Part shown: in pieces, positions 21,011 to 30,879 of the stretch
Position numbering within the stretch: position 1 is the first letter of the stretch
Layout of the letters: every line of letters begins with the position of its first letter
Origin: Geobacter sp. AOG1
GTDB lineage: Bacteria > Desulfobacterota > Desulfuromonadia > Geobacterales > Geobacteraceae
Reading direction: 5' to 3'
DNA: 64,000 nt
Assembly: GCF_019972315.1 (NCBI RefSeq)
Contig: NZ_BLIZ01000001.1
Location: forward strand, 1,190,513 to 1,254,512
The notes under the pieces: generated by a model
What the model was told of the DNA's origin: nothing
Databases searched by the model: none
Seen by the model: the letters and a program-made list of their open reading frames with translations, nothing else
Translations under genes and position numbers: made by a program

Positions 21011-21366
21011 ATTCTGAAGATGTATAGTTATAACCCTTCGTGCCACGAAAAAGTGACTTTTCATGTCCACTATGAGCGTGGCTCAAGACATCGAATCCCC
21101 AGAACGTTGTTCAAAACTTTATTTGCCGTTCTCAAATTACAGGTAATTGGTTTCTAATCTTGACACTCCAGCCTTTGTAGGTGTACTTAAATGAAATGAT
21201 TTAAATGCGAAGCCCGGAAGGGGCGAATAGTGACAACACGCGTGTTAAAGTTGAGTAATCCGTTTTATGGGCATCAAGCTTATAAAACGGATTTTTCATT
21301 TTAAAAAAAATGAGGTTGAGATTGTGAATTATTCTGTCGCAAGTAACCATTAATTGTGGATGGGGC
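21011..21366. other. AT-rich gap between replication and CRISPR-Cas modules
   Basis: 356 bp without a credible gene. It holds a clear terminator (21257-21303). A promoter for the exonuclease-cas genes must lie at about 21300-21366, or transcription must read through; I see no clear -35/-10 pair there. No origin-like repeats were found by eye. Confidence 0.5.
21257..21303 (+). terminator. Terminator closing the replication module
   Basis: AATCCGTTTTAT and ATAAAACGGATT form a 12-bp perfect stem followed by TTTCATTTT. It separates the element core genes from the exonuclease-cas operon. Confidence 0.8.
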
Positions 21367-21903
21367 ATGATGGATGATTTTGGACAAAAAACAGTGTCAG
21401 GACAACATGTAGTGCTCGATCTGGAGACGACCGGTTTTACTCCCCATCGTGGGGACAGGGTGATTGAGATCGGCGCGGTTGCCGTTGAGAACGGCAAGAT
21501 AACGTCCGAATTCTCCAGCCTCATACAGGTGCCGCGAATGATTCCGTGGCAGGCGACACGGGTACATGGCATCACTAACGACATGCTAGCCGGGCAACCG
21601 TTGCCTGAGGAAGTGTTCCCTGCGGTGCGTGACTTTTTTGGTGATGGTGTGTTGGCGGCCCACAATGCGGCTTTTGACATGTCTTTCTTACGGTACGAAT
21701 TTGGGCGGCTTGGTTTCGGCCTGCCCAACCGCTATGTCTGCACGTTGGAGTTGTCGCGCTGGCGGTTACCGCAATTGCCCGATCATCGACTGGCGACTGT
21801 TTATCGGCATCTGTTCGGGGGCTTGCCTGATAGTGTTAGGCGGCATCGGGCGCTTGATGATGCGCGTATGGCGGCTCGGGTGTGGGTGGAGTTGGTGTCG
21901 TAG
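21367..21903 (+). CDS. DnaQ-like 3'-5' exonuclease next to cas3
   Basis: 178 residues of the DEDDh family: ExoI VLDLETTGFTP (D and E), ExoII-type HNAAFDMSFLRYEF (D), ExoIII-type HRALDDARMAARV (H and D). It resembles the epsilon proofreading domain of DNA polymerase III, without the polymerase-binding tail. It ends 46 bp before cas3, in the same direction and after a terminator, so it is likely the first gene of the cas operon. In other type I-E systems DnaQ-like exonucleases trim prespacers, and some Cas2 proteins carry a fused DEDDh domain. A role in spacer acquisition is therefore plausible (inference). Confidence 0.85.
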   Translation: MMDDFGQKTVSGQHVVLDLETTGFTPHRGDRVIEIGAVAVENGKITSEFSSLIQVPRMIPWQATRVHGITNDMLAGQPLPEEVFPAVRDFFGDGVLAAHNAAFDMSFLRYEFGRLGFGLPNRYVCTLELSRWRLPQLPDHRLATVYRHLFGGLPDSVRRHRALDDARMAARVWVELVS

Positions 21904-21923
21904 GGCGAATCTTGTGTTCGCCC
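21899..21923. repeat. REP-like palindrome fragment
   Basis: GTAGGGCGAA, TCTTG, TGTTCGCCC: related to the palindrome at 7580-7607. It spans the exonuclease stop codon and sits in the short gap before cas3, where it could fold in the mRNA. Confidence 0.5.
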
Positions 21924-21949
21924 TGATTGAGAAGGTTTTGGGGGATTTG

Positions 21950-24670
21950 ATGACGGAGTATTTTCGGTATTGGGGGAAGGCGGAGAGGGACGGGGATGGT
22001 TATCACCTCTTGCCGTATCATTGTTTAGATGTGGCGGCGGTGGGTCATGTTCTGTTGTCCGGTGATGCGGCATTACGGAAGAAGTTTACGTCCATTACCG
22101 GTCTTCATGAATCAGTGGTTTGTCGGTGGCTCGTGCTGCTTCTTGCCCTTCACGACATCGGCAAGTTCTCTGAGAGTTTTCAAAATCTGCGGACTGATTT
22201 GCTGGCGCAATTACAAGGAATCACCAGCAGAAGGCAGTATTCCGTCAGGCATGACAGGCTCGGCAATCTGTTTTTAAAATCTGCTCTTGAAAGTGGAGAG
22301 CTGAACGTGCCGCCAGAGCTATCATATGAAGAATGGCAGGATGTTGTGATGACCATGGTGCGTCCATTTACCGGGCATCACGGCGTTCCTCCAAGTATTC
22401 AGGGGGATAATAACATACCGTTGCGCACCGCTAATTTCTTCTCTGAGGAAAATAGTTCAGCGGCGCGTCAATTCACAGAATCAGTCAGCACTTTGGTTTG
22501 TAGAGATGGGAATGAAATCTTTCTCCCGCCCCCAGTTGAGCTTGAATCGTTGATGAAAAAAGCCTCCTGGCTGATGGCAGGTTTTGTTGTGTTGTGTGAT
22601 TGGGTCGGCTCTAATAGCCGATGGTTTCCGCTATGCAAGGAGTCAATAAATCTGGGTGAATATTGGGAGAAACACGCACTTCCACAGGCGAACAAGGCAA
22701 TCCGGGAAGCAGGGATCAATGCCGGTATACCATTAAACGAACTGTCCGATTTTTTCGGACTGTTCCCGCATATTACTACACCGACGCCATTACAGAAATT
22801 TGTCGATCAGTGTCCGATAGGAAGCACACCGCAACTGTTTATTCTTGAAGACGTCACTGGTTCTGGCAAGACCGAGGCGGCACTGTTGTTGGCTAGCCGC
22901 TTGATGTCTGCCGGCTGCGGTAAGGGATTGTTTGTGGCGCTGCCAACCATGGCAACTTCAAATGCCATGTATGACCGTTTGATCGATAGCTACCAAAAGC
23001 TTTTTACGCCTGACTCTACGCCGTCCCTTGTTTTGGCTCACGGCGCACGCCATCTTTCCGAAACCTTCATGGCGTCTGTCGCAAGGAAAACAGACCATGG
23101 CCCAGACGGAGAAACGGCAACAGCCCAATGTTCATCGTGGCTGGCGGATAACCGCAAAAAGGCGTTGTTGGCGGATGTCGGAGTAGGGACGCTTGATCAA
23201 GCATTGTTGGCTATCCTACCTGCCCGGTTTCAGTCCTTACGGCTTTTCGGCTTATCTAGTCACATTCTGATCGTAGATGAAGTTCATGCCTATGATCCCT
23301 ACATGAACAAGCTACTGCAAAATCTGCTCTCCTTTCATGCCGCTCTTGGCGGCAGTGCAATACTTATTTCAGCTACGTTACCGACTCATATCCGGCGCGA
23401 CTTCATTGCCGCTTTTGCCAATGGCTGCGGCGACCAACGAAAGCCGGAGCTGCAAAGCCGGGACTATCCGCTGGCAACGGCATATTGCATGGCAGACGGA
23501 GTGCGGGAAACCGCTGTGGAAGCCACAATGCAGCGGCAATGCAAAGTAGCTGTTGAACTGATTGCTGACGAAAAGGAAGTGGTGCGGCAGATTGTTGAGA
23601 CGGCAAACAAAGGGAGGTGCGTTTGCTGGATAAGAAATACTGTGCATGATGCTTTGGCAGGTTTTGCTAGTCTGACAGAGTCCATATCCGAAGAGAATCT
23701 GCTGTTGTTTCATGCCCGGTTTGCCATGGGGGACCGTCTCGACATTGAGGAAACGGTGACGAAAATCTTCGGCAGGAAAAGCACGGCTCAAGAGCGTTCT
23801 GGTAAGGTGCTGATAGCAACCCAGGTTGTGGAGCAGTCTCTTGATCTGGATTTTGACCTGCTGATTACCGACCTTGCACCCATGGACTTGTTGATTCAGA
23901 GAGCCGGGCGCTTGCATCGGCACCCGCGCGATGAGCATGGAAACCCATTGCTGAATGGTACTGACAGGCGGGAGCCACCCTGTATGATTGTTTACGGCCC
24001 GCTGCCGGAAGATAATGCTGCGGGAGACTGGTTTAAGGCGGTATTTCCCAAGGCATCATTTGTCTATCCGAGTCATGGTTGTCTTTGGCTGACGGCGCGA
24101 CTGTTGTCTGATAATAATGAACTGAAAATGCCGGATGACGCAAGGGAGTTGATAGAGGCTGCCTTTTCCGAGAGTGCCGACAAAATACCCGACCCTCTCC
24201 AGCAGCGTGACCAGCAGGCAAGCTCGCAATGGCAAACCGATAGATCGCTTGCTCATATCAACATGCTCAAGCTGGATGAAGGCTATGAGCCTACGATAAA
24301 CCAATGGCGGGAAGACATGAAAACACCGACCCGTCTGGGCGGGATGGATACCACGGTGCGCCTTGCCACGTGGGACGGCACGACGCTTCTGCCCTGGCAT
24401 CTGCATGAAAAATTCCCGTGGGACATGAGCCAGGTAAGTATCCGTAGCGGATTGGTGGATTCTGAAGTGGCTTATACTGGTTCTCTGGGAGATAAAATAA
24501 CCCGTTTGAAAGAGCTGCTGCCTGACAAGGGTAAATGGTCGGTGCTGGTTCCGCTCCAACTAAGTGAAGATGGGCACTGGCGGGGCGAGGCGCTAAACAA
24601 AAGACAAGAAATCATGGAAGTGAAATATGATCGACAGACCGGGGCAACAGTTACGAAAAAGGAGGGTTAG
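21950..24670 (+). CDS. cas3: Cas3 HD nuclease-helicase (type I-E)
   Basis: About 906 residues. The N-terminal HD nuclease has HCLDVAAVGH and LALHDIGKFSESFQ near residues 24-77. The superfamily 2 helicase has Walker A TGSGKTEAA near 303, the DEVH box near 443, SATLP, and motif VI QRAGRLHRH. A Cas3 C-terminal domain follows. It unwinds and degrades DNA bound by Cascade. The frame is open back to 21629 inside the exonuclease gene, but homology starts at MTEYFRYWGKAERDG (ATG 21950, GGGGG upstream). It is followed without a gap by cas8e. Confidence 0.93.
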   Translation: MTEYFRYWGKAERDGDGYHLLPYHCLDVAAVGHVLLSGDAALRKKFTSITGLHESVVCRWLVLLLALHDIGKFSESFQNLRTDLLAQLQGITSRRQYSVRHDRLGNLFLKSALESGELNVPPELSYEEWQDVVMTMVRPFTGHHGVPPSIQGDNNIPLRTANFFSEENSSAARQFTESVSTLVCRDGNEIFLPPPVELESLMKKASWLMAGFVVLCDWVGSNSRWFPLCKESINLGEYWEKHALPQANKAIREAGINAGIPLNELSDFFGLFPHITTPTPLQKFVDQCPIGSTPQLFILEDVTGSGKTEAALLLASRLMSAGCGKGLFVALPTMATSNAMYDRLIDSYQKLFTPDSTPSLVLAHGARHLSETFMASVARKTDHGPDGETATAQCSSWLADNRKKALLADVGVGTLDQALLAILPARFQSLRLFGLSSHILIVDEVHAYDPYMNKLLQNLLSFHAALGGSAILISATLPTHIRRDFIAAFANGCGDQRKPELQSRDYPLATAYCMADGVRETAVEATMQRQCKVAVELIADEKEVVRQIVETANKGRCVCWIRNTVHDALAGFASLTESISEENLLLFHARFAMGDRLDIEETVTKIFGRKSTAQERSGKVLIATQVVEQSLDLDFDLLITDLAPMDLLIQRAGRLHRHPRDEHGNPLLNGTDRREPPCMIVYGPLPEDNAAGDWFKAVFPKASFVYPSHGCLWLTARLLSDNNELKMPDDARELIEAAFSESADKIPDPLQQRDQQASSQWQTDRSLAHINMLKLDEGYEPTINQWREDMKTPTRLGGMDTTVRLATWDGTTLLPWHLHEKFPWDMSQVSIRSGLVDSEVAYTGSLGDKITRLKELLPDKGKWSVLVPLQLSEDGHWRGEALNKRQEIMEVKYDRQTGATVTKKEG

Positions 24671-26281
24671 ATGGAGTTCAACTTGATTGAGAAACGATGG
24701 ATTCCGGTATTGCGGAGGGACGGGACTCCTGACTGGATCGCGCCGTACGAGGTGACGAAAGGCTTCGCCGAAAATCCGGTGGTGTCTCTCAATGCCCCTC
24801 GTCCGGACTTTAACGGGGCGTTGATTCAGTTCCTGATCGGGCTGGTGCAGACAGTCGTGGCTCCGCAAAGCGCGTTGGAATGGCGGGAAAAGCTTGTTGA
24901 GCCGCCGACACCGGAAGAGTTGCTGGAAAAGTTTGCAACGGTTCGCCATGCCTTTGAGCTTGGCGGGGACGGGCCGCGGTTTATGCAGGACTTTGAGAAG
25001 CTGGAAGGACAATCAGGAACTATCGATTCACTGTTGATTGACGAGCCAGGGGAAAATGCGCTTAAAAACAACACTGATTTCTTTGTGAAGAGAAAAGATT
25101 TCCGCTTTGCTATGTGTCCTTCCTGCAGCGCTATTGCCTTGTTTACCTTGCAAACTAATGCTCCAGCTGGTGGTCGTGGCTATATGACTTCATTACGTGG
25201 CGGAGGGCCGTTGACAACACTGATTAAAGGTATGGGCAAGCATGATCTTCTCTGGCACACCATTTGGCTGAATATACTTGAAAATACAAGATTTCAAAAT
25301 CTTGCGAACTCACAGCGGAACGAAGAGGCAAATAAGTTTCCTTGGATGTCGAAAATGAAGGAACTCATTTCTGAGCAGGATATGCACCCATCGCACTATT
25401 ACTGGGCAATGCCAAGACGGTTGAGGCTGGATTTAGAACATTCATCTGGTAACTGCAACGTCTGCTCATGCCACAGTGATGACTTGATTTCACACTTCAA
25501 AGAAAAGCCGAACGGATCAAAATATCAGGAACCGATGAAGCACCCATTGTCAGCATTTAACGGCAATTCAACCAAGGCAGTTCTTACTCAATCTGGAGGG
25601 GTTAGTTATCGGCATTGGCTCGGATTGATATTTGCCGATAATGAAGGGAATAGCGAGCCTGCTAGAGTGATTCATGAATACATTCAGCAACGTAAAAAAG
25701 ACGACTGGCCGCTTCAATTATGGGCTTTTGGGTATGACTTTGTTCCAGGCCAAAACAAGGCTCGTTGTTGGTACGAGTCGCAGATGCCATTGCTTCTTGT
25801 TGATGCTCAGTTGCGGGAAGAATATGAACATTACGTTGTCGGCATGGTTAGAGCTGCCGCAGAAGTTGCTAGTAACACAAGAAGTGCAGTGAAAAAGGCA
25901 TGGTTTAAGCGACCAGTTGATGCCAAAGGTGATGTTTCGTTTGTTGATAACGGCTTTTGGCATTCTACCGAACCAGCTTTTTATGAGGGTCTGAAAGCAT
26001 TAAGTCCAATGCTTGAGAGCAGTGACGAAAAGGAGACAATCGGCCGTCAATGGCTTTTTGAGCTTTGTAAGCTATCGCTGAAATTGTTTGATGATTATGC
26101 GATGGAAGCTCCGATCGAAGATGCCGATCCCAAGCGGGTGGTAGTGGCTCGCAAGGAGTTGGAGCAATATAACCATGGCAAGAAAATCAAAGGATTGCTT
26201 GGTATTCCGGTTGATCAGTCAGGAACAGATAAAAAGACTAAGGGCAAGAAAGAAGCGAAACAGGCGGAGCTTACATTCTGA
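24671..26281 (+). CDS. cas8e: Cascade large subunit Cas8e (Cse1/CasA)
   Basis: 536 residues. It starts MEFNLIEKRWIPVLRRDGTP, typical of Cse1 (NLL-x-WIPV), and has a glycine-rich loop GGRGYMTSLRGGGPLTTLI as in other Cse1 proteins. Two cysteine pairs (CPSC, and CNVCSCH) may hold zinc. It recognises the PAM and recruits Cas3. The ATG immediately follows the cas3 stop codon, so the two are translationally coupled. A C-terminal helical bundle and a lysine-rich tail complete it. Confidence 0.9.
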   Translation: MEFNLIEKRWIPVLRRDGTPDWIAPYEVTKGFAENPVVSLNAPRPDFNGALIQFLIGLVQTVVAPQSALEWREKLVEPPTPEELLEKFATVRHAFELGGDGPRFMQDFEKLEGQSGTIDSLLIDEPGENALKNNTDFFVKRKDFRFAMCPSCSAIALFTLQTNAPAGGRGYMTSLRGGGPLTTLIKGMGKHDLLWHTIWLNILENTRFQNLANSQRNEEANKFPWMSKMKELISEQDMHPSHYYWAMPRRLRLDLEHSSGNCNVCSCHSDDLISHFKEKPNGSKYQEPMKHPLSAFNGNSTKAVLTQSGGVSYRHWLGLIFADNEGNSEPARVIHEYIQQRKKDDWPLQLWAFGYDFVPGQNKARCWYESQMPLLLVDAQLREEYEHYVVGMVRAAAEVASNTRSAVKKAWFKRPVDAKGDVSFVDNGFWHSTEPAFYEGLKALSPMLESSDEKETIGRQWLFELCKLSLKLFDDYAMEAPIEDADPKRVVVARKELEQYNHGKKIKGLLGIPVDQSGTDKKTKGKKEAKQAELTF

Positions 26282-26305
26282 AATCAATAACTGAAAGGAG
26301 GCTGC

Positions 26306-26806
26306 ATGAGCACATCATATCTGAAGTTTGAACATGATTCACCGGAAACGCTGGCACTGTCAAGGTGGTGGCTGGCGTTGAATGACAATCGGGGCGACCG
26401 GGCAGAATTACGCCGCTGTTCAACATTAGCTGAGGTCGCCTTCACATCGGCGTATCACCGGTTGCGTCTTGACCTCATTAAGTTTGGCGCAGTGAATGCC
26501 GACTCTCTTGCATTGGTGGCAGGTCTGGCGGCACGGGTGAAAAGCAGTATTGCAGGTAATACCCTGGCGGAGCAGATGGCAACTGGCAAAGCAGACGGCT
26601 CTGCAAGGGTGAGCGGCTTGCGATTCCGACGTTTGTTGAAGGTCAAGGAGAGAGAAGATCTGTTTACCGCAATGGGGCGAGTTATTGCTCTGTTGGGTGG
26701 TGCTGTCAATCTGCAAAGCCTCGCCGATAGCGTTTATTACTGGAACGATAGAACCCGCAAGCAGTGGGCGTTTGAATACTACACGAAATCACCGTCAGAA
26801 CAATAA
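26306..26806 (+). CDS. cse2: Cascade small subunit Cse2 (Cas11e/CasB)
   Basis: 166 residues, all-helical, with the usual Cse2 features: ALSRWWLALNDNRGDRAELRRCSTLAEVAF near the N-terminus and RVSGLRFRRLLKVKEREDLFTAM in the middle. It binds DNA in the belly of Cascade. AAAGGAGG at 26295-26302 supports the ATG. It lies in the standard order between cas8e and cas7e. Confidence 0.9.
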   Translation: MSTSYLKFEHDSPETLALSRWWLALNDNRGDRAELRRCSTLAEVAFTSAYHRLRLDLIKFGAVNADSLALVAGLAARVKSSIAGNTLAEQMATGKADGSARVSGLRFRRLLKVKEREDLFTAMGRVIALLGGAVNLQSLADSVYYWNDRTRKQWAFEYYTKSPSEQ

Positions 26807-26831
26807 CTCACTCAAAAAGGAGAATCTTAAC

Positions 26832-27884
26832 ATGAGTACTTTTATCCAACTGCATCTGCTGACTTCTTATCCGCCGTCAAACCTGAATCGCGACGATCTG
26901 GGCCGTCCTAAGACCGCCATCATGGGCGGGAAAACCCGCTTGCGAGTGTCTTCCCAGAGCCTGAAGCGGGCTTGGAGAACTTCTGAAATCTTCACCAAGG
27001 CTATGAAAGGACATGTTGGTACTCGTACCAAAGCCATGGGAGTTGACGTCTACGAAGCCCTGAAAGTAAAGGGGGTAGCGGAAGGAAATGCAAAAAACTG
27101 GGCGAAACAGATAGCGGAGGTTTTCGGTAAGGCCAAGAAAGCAAATGCAGCAAAGCCACTTGAAGAACTGGAAATTGAGCAACTGGCACATTTCAGCCCA
27201 GAAGAAAAAACTTCCATCTTCGCGCTGGTTGATAAACTGGCCGCAAGTAATACGGCGCCAACTGCAGATGATCTTAAACTGCTTCAGAAAGATCATACTG
27301 CAGCGGATATTGCCATGTTTGGCAGGATGCTGGCCAGCTCGCCTGCATTCAATACAGAGGCTGCTGTGCAGGTAGCTCACGCGGTGACAGTTCATGATGT
27401 GGCTGTAGAGGATGATTACTTCACTGCAGTGGACGATTTGAATAACGACGAGGATGACCTTGGCGCGGCACACATTGGCGAAACAGAATTTGGTGCAGGG
27501 CTTTTCTATCTTTATGTCTGCATCGACCGCGATCTATTGCAGGATAATCTGGGAGACAAGACGCTTGCCAACAAAGCGCTTACTGCATTGCTGGAGTCAT
27601 CCGCCAAGGTATCTCCCACCGGCAAGCAGAATAGCTTTGCCTCCCGTGCCCGCACGTCCTACCTGTTGGCCGAGAAAGGTAGCGACCAACCACGTTCTCT
27701 CTCGGTGGCCTTTCTGAAGCCGGTTCGTGGGGAAGATATTCTTGCACAGTCCATCAAAGAGTTGGAAAGACGTCGAGAAAATTTTGACAAGGTCTATGGC
27801 CCCTGTGCCGACGGCTTCAAGACCATGAACGCTGAAACCGGTATGGGTAGCCTTGGTGACATCTTAACCTTTGTGACGGAGTAA
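26832..27884 (+). CDS. cas7e: Cascade backbone Cas7e (Cse4/CasC)
   Basis: 350 residues. It starts MSTFIQLHLLTSYPPSNLNRDDLGRP, and has the family segments KTRLRVSSQSLKRAWR and GETEFGAGLFYLYVCIDRDLL. It coats the crRNA spacer in six copies. The frame opens earlier (26685) inside cse2, but ATG 26832 with AAAAGGAG upstream and the conserved start is right. Its stop TAA overlaps the next ATG (TAATG). Confidence 0.93.
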   Translation: MSTFIQLHLLTSYPPSNLNRDDLGRPKTAIMGGKTRLRVSSQSLKRAWRTSEIFTKAMKGHVGTRTKAMGVDVYEALKVKGVAEGNAKNWAKQIAEVFGKAKKANAAKPLEELEIEQLAHFSPEEKTSIFALVDKLAASNTAPTADDLKLLQKDHTAADIAMFGRMLASSPAFNTEAAVQVAHAVTVHDVAVEDDYFTAVDDLNNDEDDLGAAHIGETEFGAGLFYLYVCIDRDLLQDNLGDKTLANKALTALLESSAKVSPTGKQNSFASRARTSYLLAEKGSDQPRSLSVAFLKPVRGEDILAQSIKELERRRENFDKVYGPCADGFKTMNAETGMGSLGDILTFVTE

Positions 27885-28630
27885 TGGCTATGGCTGACTA
27901 TCTCGTTTTCCACCTATACGGCCCGATGGCCGCATGGGGTGACGTTGCCGTCGGGGAGTATCGTCCGAGCTTTGCCCACCCTTCCAAGTCGGCAATTATC
28001 GGCCTACTTGCCGCTGCTCTTGGCATCCGGCGTGATGAAGATGCGCAGCAGAAAAGCTTTGCTGAAGCTTGTTCCTATGCCGTCCGCGTGGACGCCATGG
28101 GAACCCTGTTGCGTGATTATCACACGATCCAGGTTCCGTCTTCCGGCACAGTGCGTAATCCCAAAACATTTCACACCAGAAAAGCCGAGCTTGCCGATAG
28201 CGATTTGAACACGATCCTTTCCAGCCGGGATTACCGCTGTGACGCCGTCTATACCGTGGCTGTCACACTTCGGGACGATGCACCTTGCAGTGTGAAGGAT
28301 CTTGCAGAGGCCCTACGCAAGCCGGTTTTTACGCTATATCTGGGGCGAAAATCCTGTCCGCTGGCGTTTCCTCTTTCGCCACTGGTCATTACTGCCGAGT
28401 CGGTAAAGGAAACCATGGCCAAGGCTCATGTGCCGGAGGAGTTGCACGACTTGATTCATGAGAAACCTAGCTTGGTCTATTGGGAAGGGGAGCAGGGAGG
28501 ATACGAACGCGAACAGGTAATAACCCGTCGCGATGAGCCGCTGAGCCGCAAGCGATGGCAGTTCAGCGAGCGAAAAGAGAATTTCGCCACGGTGCTTAGA
28601 GAGGAGGAAACGCCATGTACTTCAGCTTGA
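27884..28630 (+). CDS. cas5e: Cascade Cas5e (CasD)
   Basis: 248 residues of the RAMP fold. The start DYLVFHLYGPMAAWGDVAVGE and PSKSAIIGLLAAALGI are typical of CasD, which caps the 5' handle of crRNA. ATG 27884 overlaps the cas7e stop; ATG 27890 (MADYLVF) is an equally plausible start. It overlaps the cas6e start by 16 bp at its end. Confidence 0.9.
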   Translation: MAMADYLVFHLYGPMAAWGDVAVGEYRPSFAHPSKSAIIGLLAAALGIRRDEDAQQKSFAEACSYAVRVDAMGTLLRDYHTIQVPSSGTVRNPKTFHTRKAELADSDLNTILSSRDYRCDAVYTVAVTLRDDAPCSVKDLAEALRKPVFTLYLGRKSCPLAFPLSPLVITAESVKETMAKAHVPEELHDLIHEKPSLVYWEGEQGGYEREQVITRRDEPLSRKRWQFSERKENFATVLREEETPCTSA

Positions 28631-29367
28631 TACGCCTACGGCGTGACCTGTCACCAACGGATATTGTTTCTTTGGGCCGGAGTGACGGCTACCGACTTCA
28701 CAAAATGGTATGGGACATTTTTAGCGATGGCCCTGACCGGAAACGCGACTTCCTTTACCGTTTTGAAAAGTTAAATGGCTTTCCGACATACTACACGATA
28801 TCGGAGCGTCAACCTGATGATTCGACGGGATTATGGGATATTAGCACAAAGCCATACCTGCCAAAGCTTGTACAGGGCGAGCGACTTGCATTCAAACTCC
28901 GGGCAAATCCGATTCAATCTTCAAAGCAAGAACGTACCGTCGAGGAGCTTGAGGCATGGCAAAAGAGCAGGGCTGAGCGCGGATTTAAACAAAATAAATG
29001 GACGGAAAAAGTTGTCCGCCATGACGTGGTGATGGAAGCAAAAACAAAAATCGACTTCAAAAATTTACCAGAAGAAAAGCGACCTCACGTTGCGACGCTT
29101 ATTCAGGATGCCGGCCTTGAATGGCTTAAATCACGGGAAGAAGAGTATGGTTTTTCGGTTGTGCAATCAGGTACAAGAGCTGATGGTTATTGTCAGCACA
29201 GGCTTTATAAAAGCAAAAGCGCAAAACCGGTTACATTCAGCACGCTGGAATTTGACGGGGTGCTGACGGTAACGGAGCCAGGCATTTTTCTTGAGAAATG
29301 CCTCTTTAACGGCATTGGCCCGGCTAAAGGCTTCGGCTGCGGCTTGATGCTCGTCCGGCGGGTTTGA
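28615..29367 (+). CDS. cas6e: CRISPR RNA endoribonuclease Cas6e (CasE)
   Basis: 250 residues of the tandem RAMP fold. The N-terminal histidine in YRLHKMVWDIF (residue 29) fits the catalytic histidine, and the C-terminal glycine loop GIGPAKGFGCGLMLVRRV is diagnostic. It cuts repeat RNA at the 3' base of the GC-rich hairpin. The start lies inside the end of cas5e. A 208-bp gap follows before cas1. Confidence 0.9.
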   Translation: MYFSLIRLRRDLSPTDIVSLGRSDGYRLHKMVWDIFSDGPDRKRDFLYRFEKLNGFPTYYTISERQPDDSTGLWDISTKPYLPKLVQGERLAFKLRANPIQSSKQERTVEELEAWQKSRAERGFKQNKWTEKVVRHDVVMEAKTKIDFKNLPEEKRPHVATLIQDAGLEWLKSREEEYGFSVVQSGTRADGYCQHRLYKSKSAKPVTFSTLEFDGVLTVTEPGIFLEKCLFNGIGPAKGFGCGLMLVRRV

Positions 29368-29484
29368 ATTATTCAAAAAACCCTGAATAGTTGAAAAGCA
29401 GGTGGCAATGTCACCCTCTTTCGAGGGGTTAGTACGGTTAGAATCAGTACATCCCTTGTCGTACCTGTGAAAATCATCAAAGGC

Positions 29485-29508
29485 GGGCGCGGCGAGCAGC
29501 GCCCCTAC
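29485..29508. repeat. REP-like palindrome fragment before cas1
   Basis: GGGCGC, GGCGAGCA, GCGCCC followed by CTAC. It resembles the GTAGGGGCGA...CCCCTAC element at 7580-7607. It lies in the 208-bp cas6e-cas1 gap. Confidence 0.4.
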
Positions 29509-29575
29509 GGAATGAATCTTGTTAAGGAGATCGATAAGGTCGAAAGGCACTAGAAATGCGACAGGGTAAAAAGAA

Positions 29576-30788
<1,213 letters not shown>

Positions 30789-30879
30789 TGGCTTGATTTG
30801 AGAGGTGTTACAGGTGGGCTTAGTTGGTAGATTATTTGCGACTGAATATCTTCAATTATTTTGAGGGAGTAGAAGAAGT
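30789..30879 (+). promoter_or_regulatory. CRISPR leader
   Basis: 91 bp between the cas2 stop and the first repeat, more AT-rich than its surroundings (AATATCTTCAATTATTTTG). It should hold the array promoter and the site that directs Cas1-Cas2 to the first repeat. No certain IHF site or -10/-35 pair could be fixed. Confidence 0.6.

Noticed and set aside
21629-21949. N-terminal extension of cas3 inside the exonuclease gene
   Set aside because: Out-of-frame reading of the exonuclease gene; Cas3 similarity begins at 21950.
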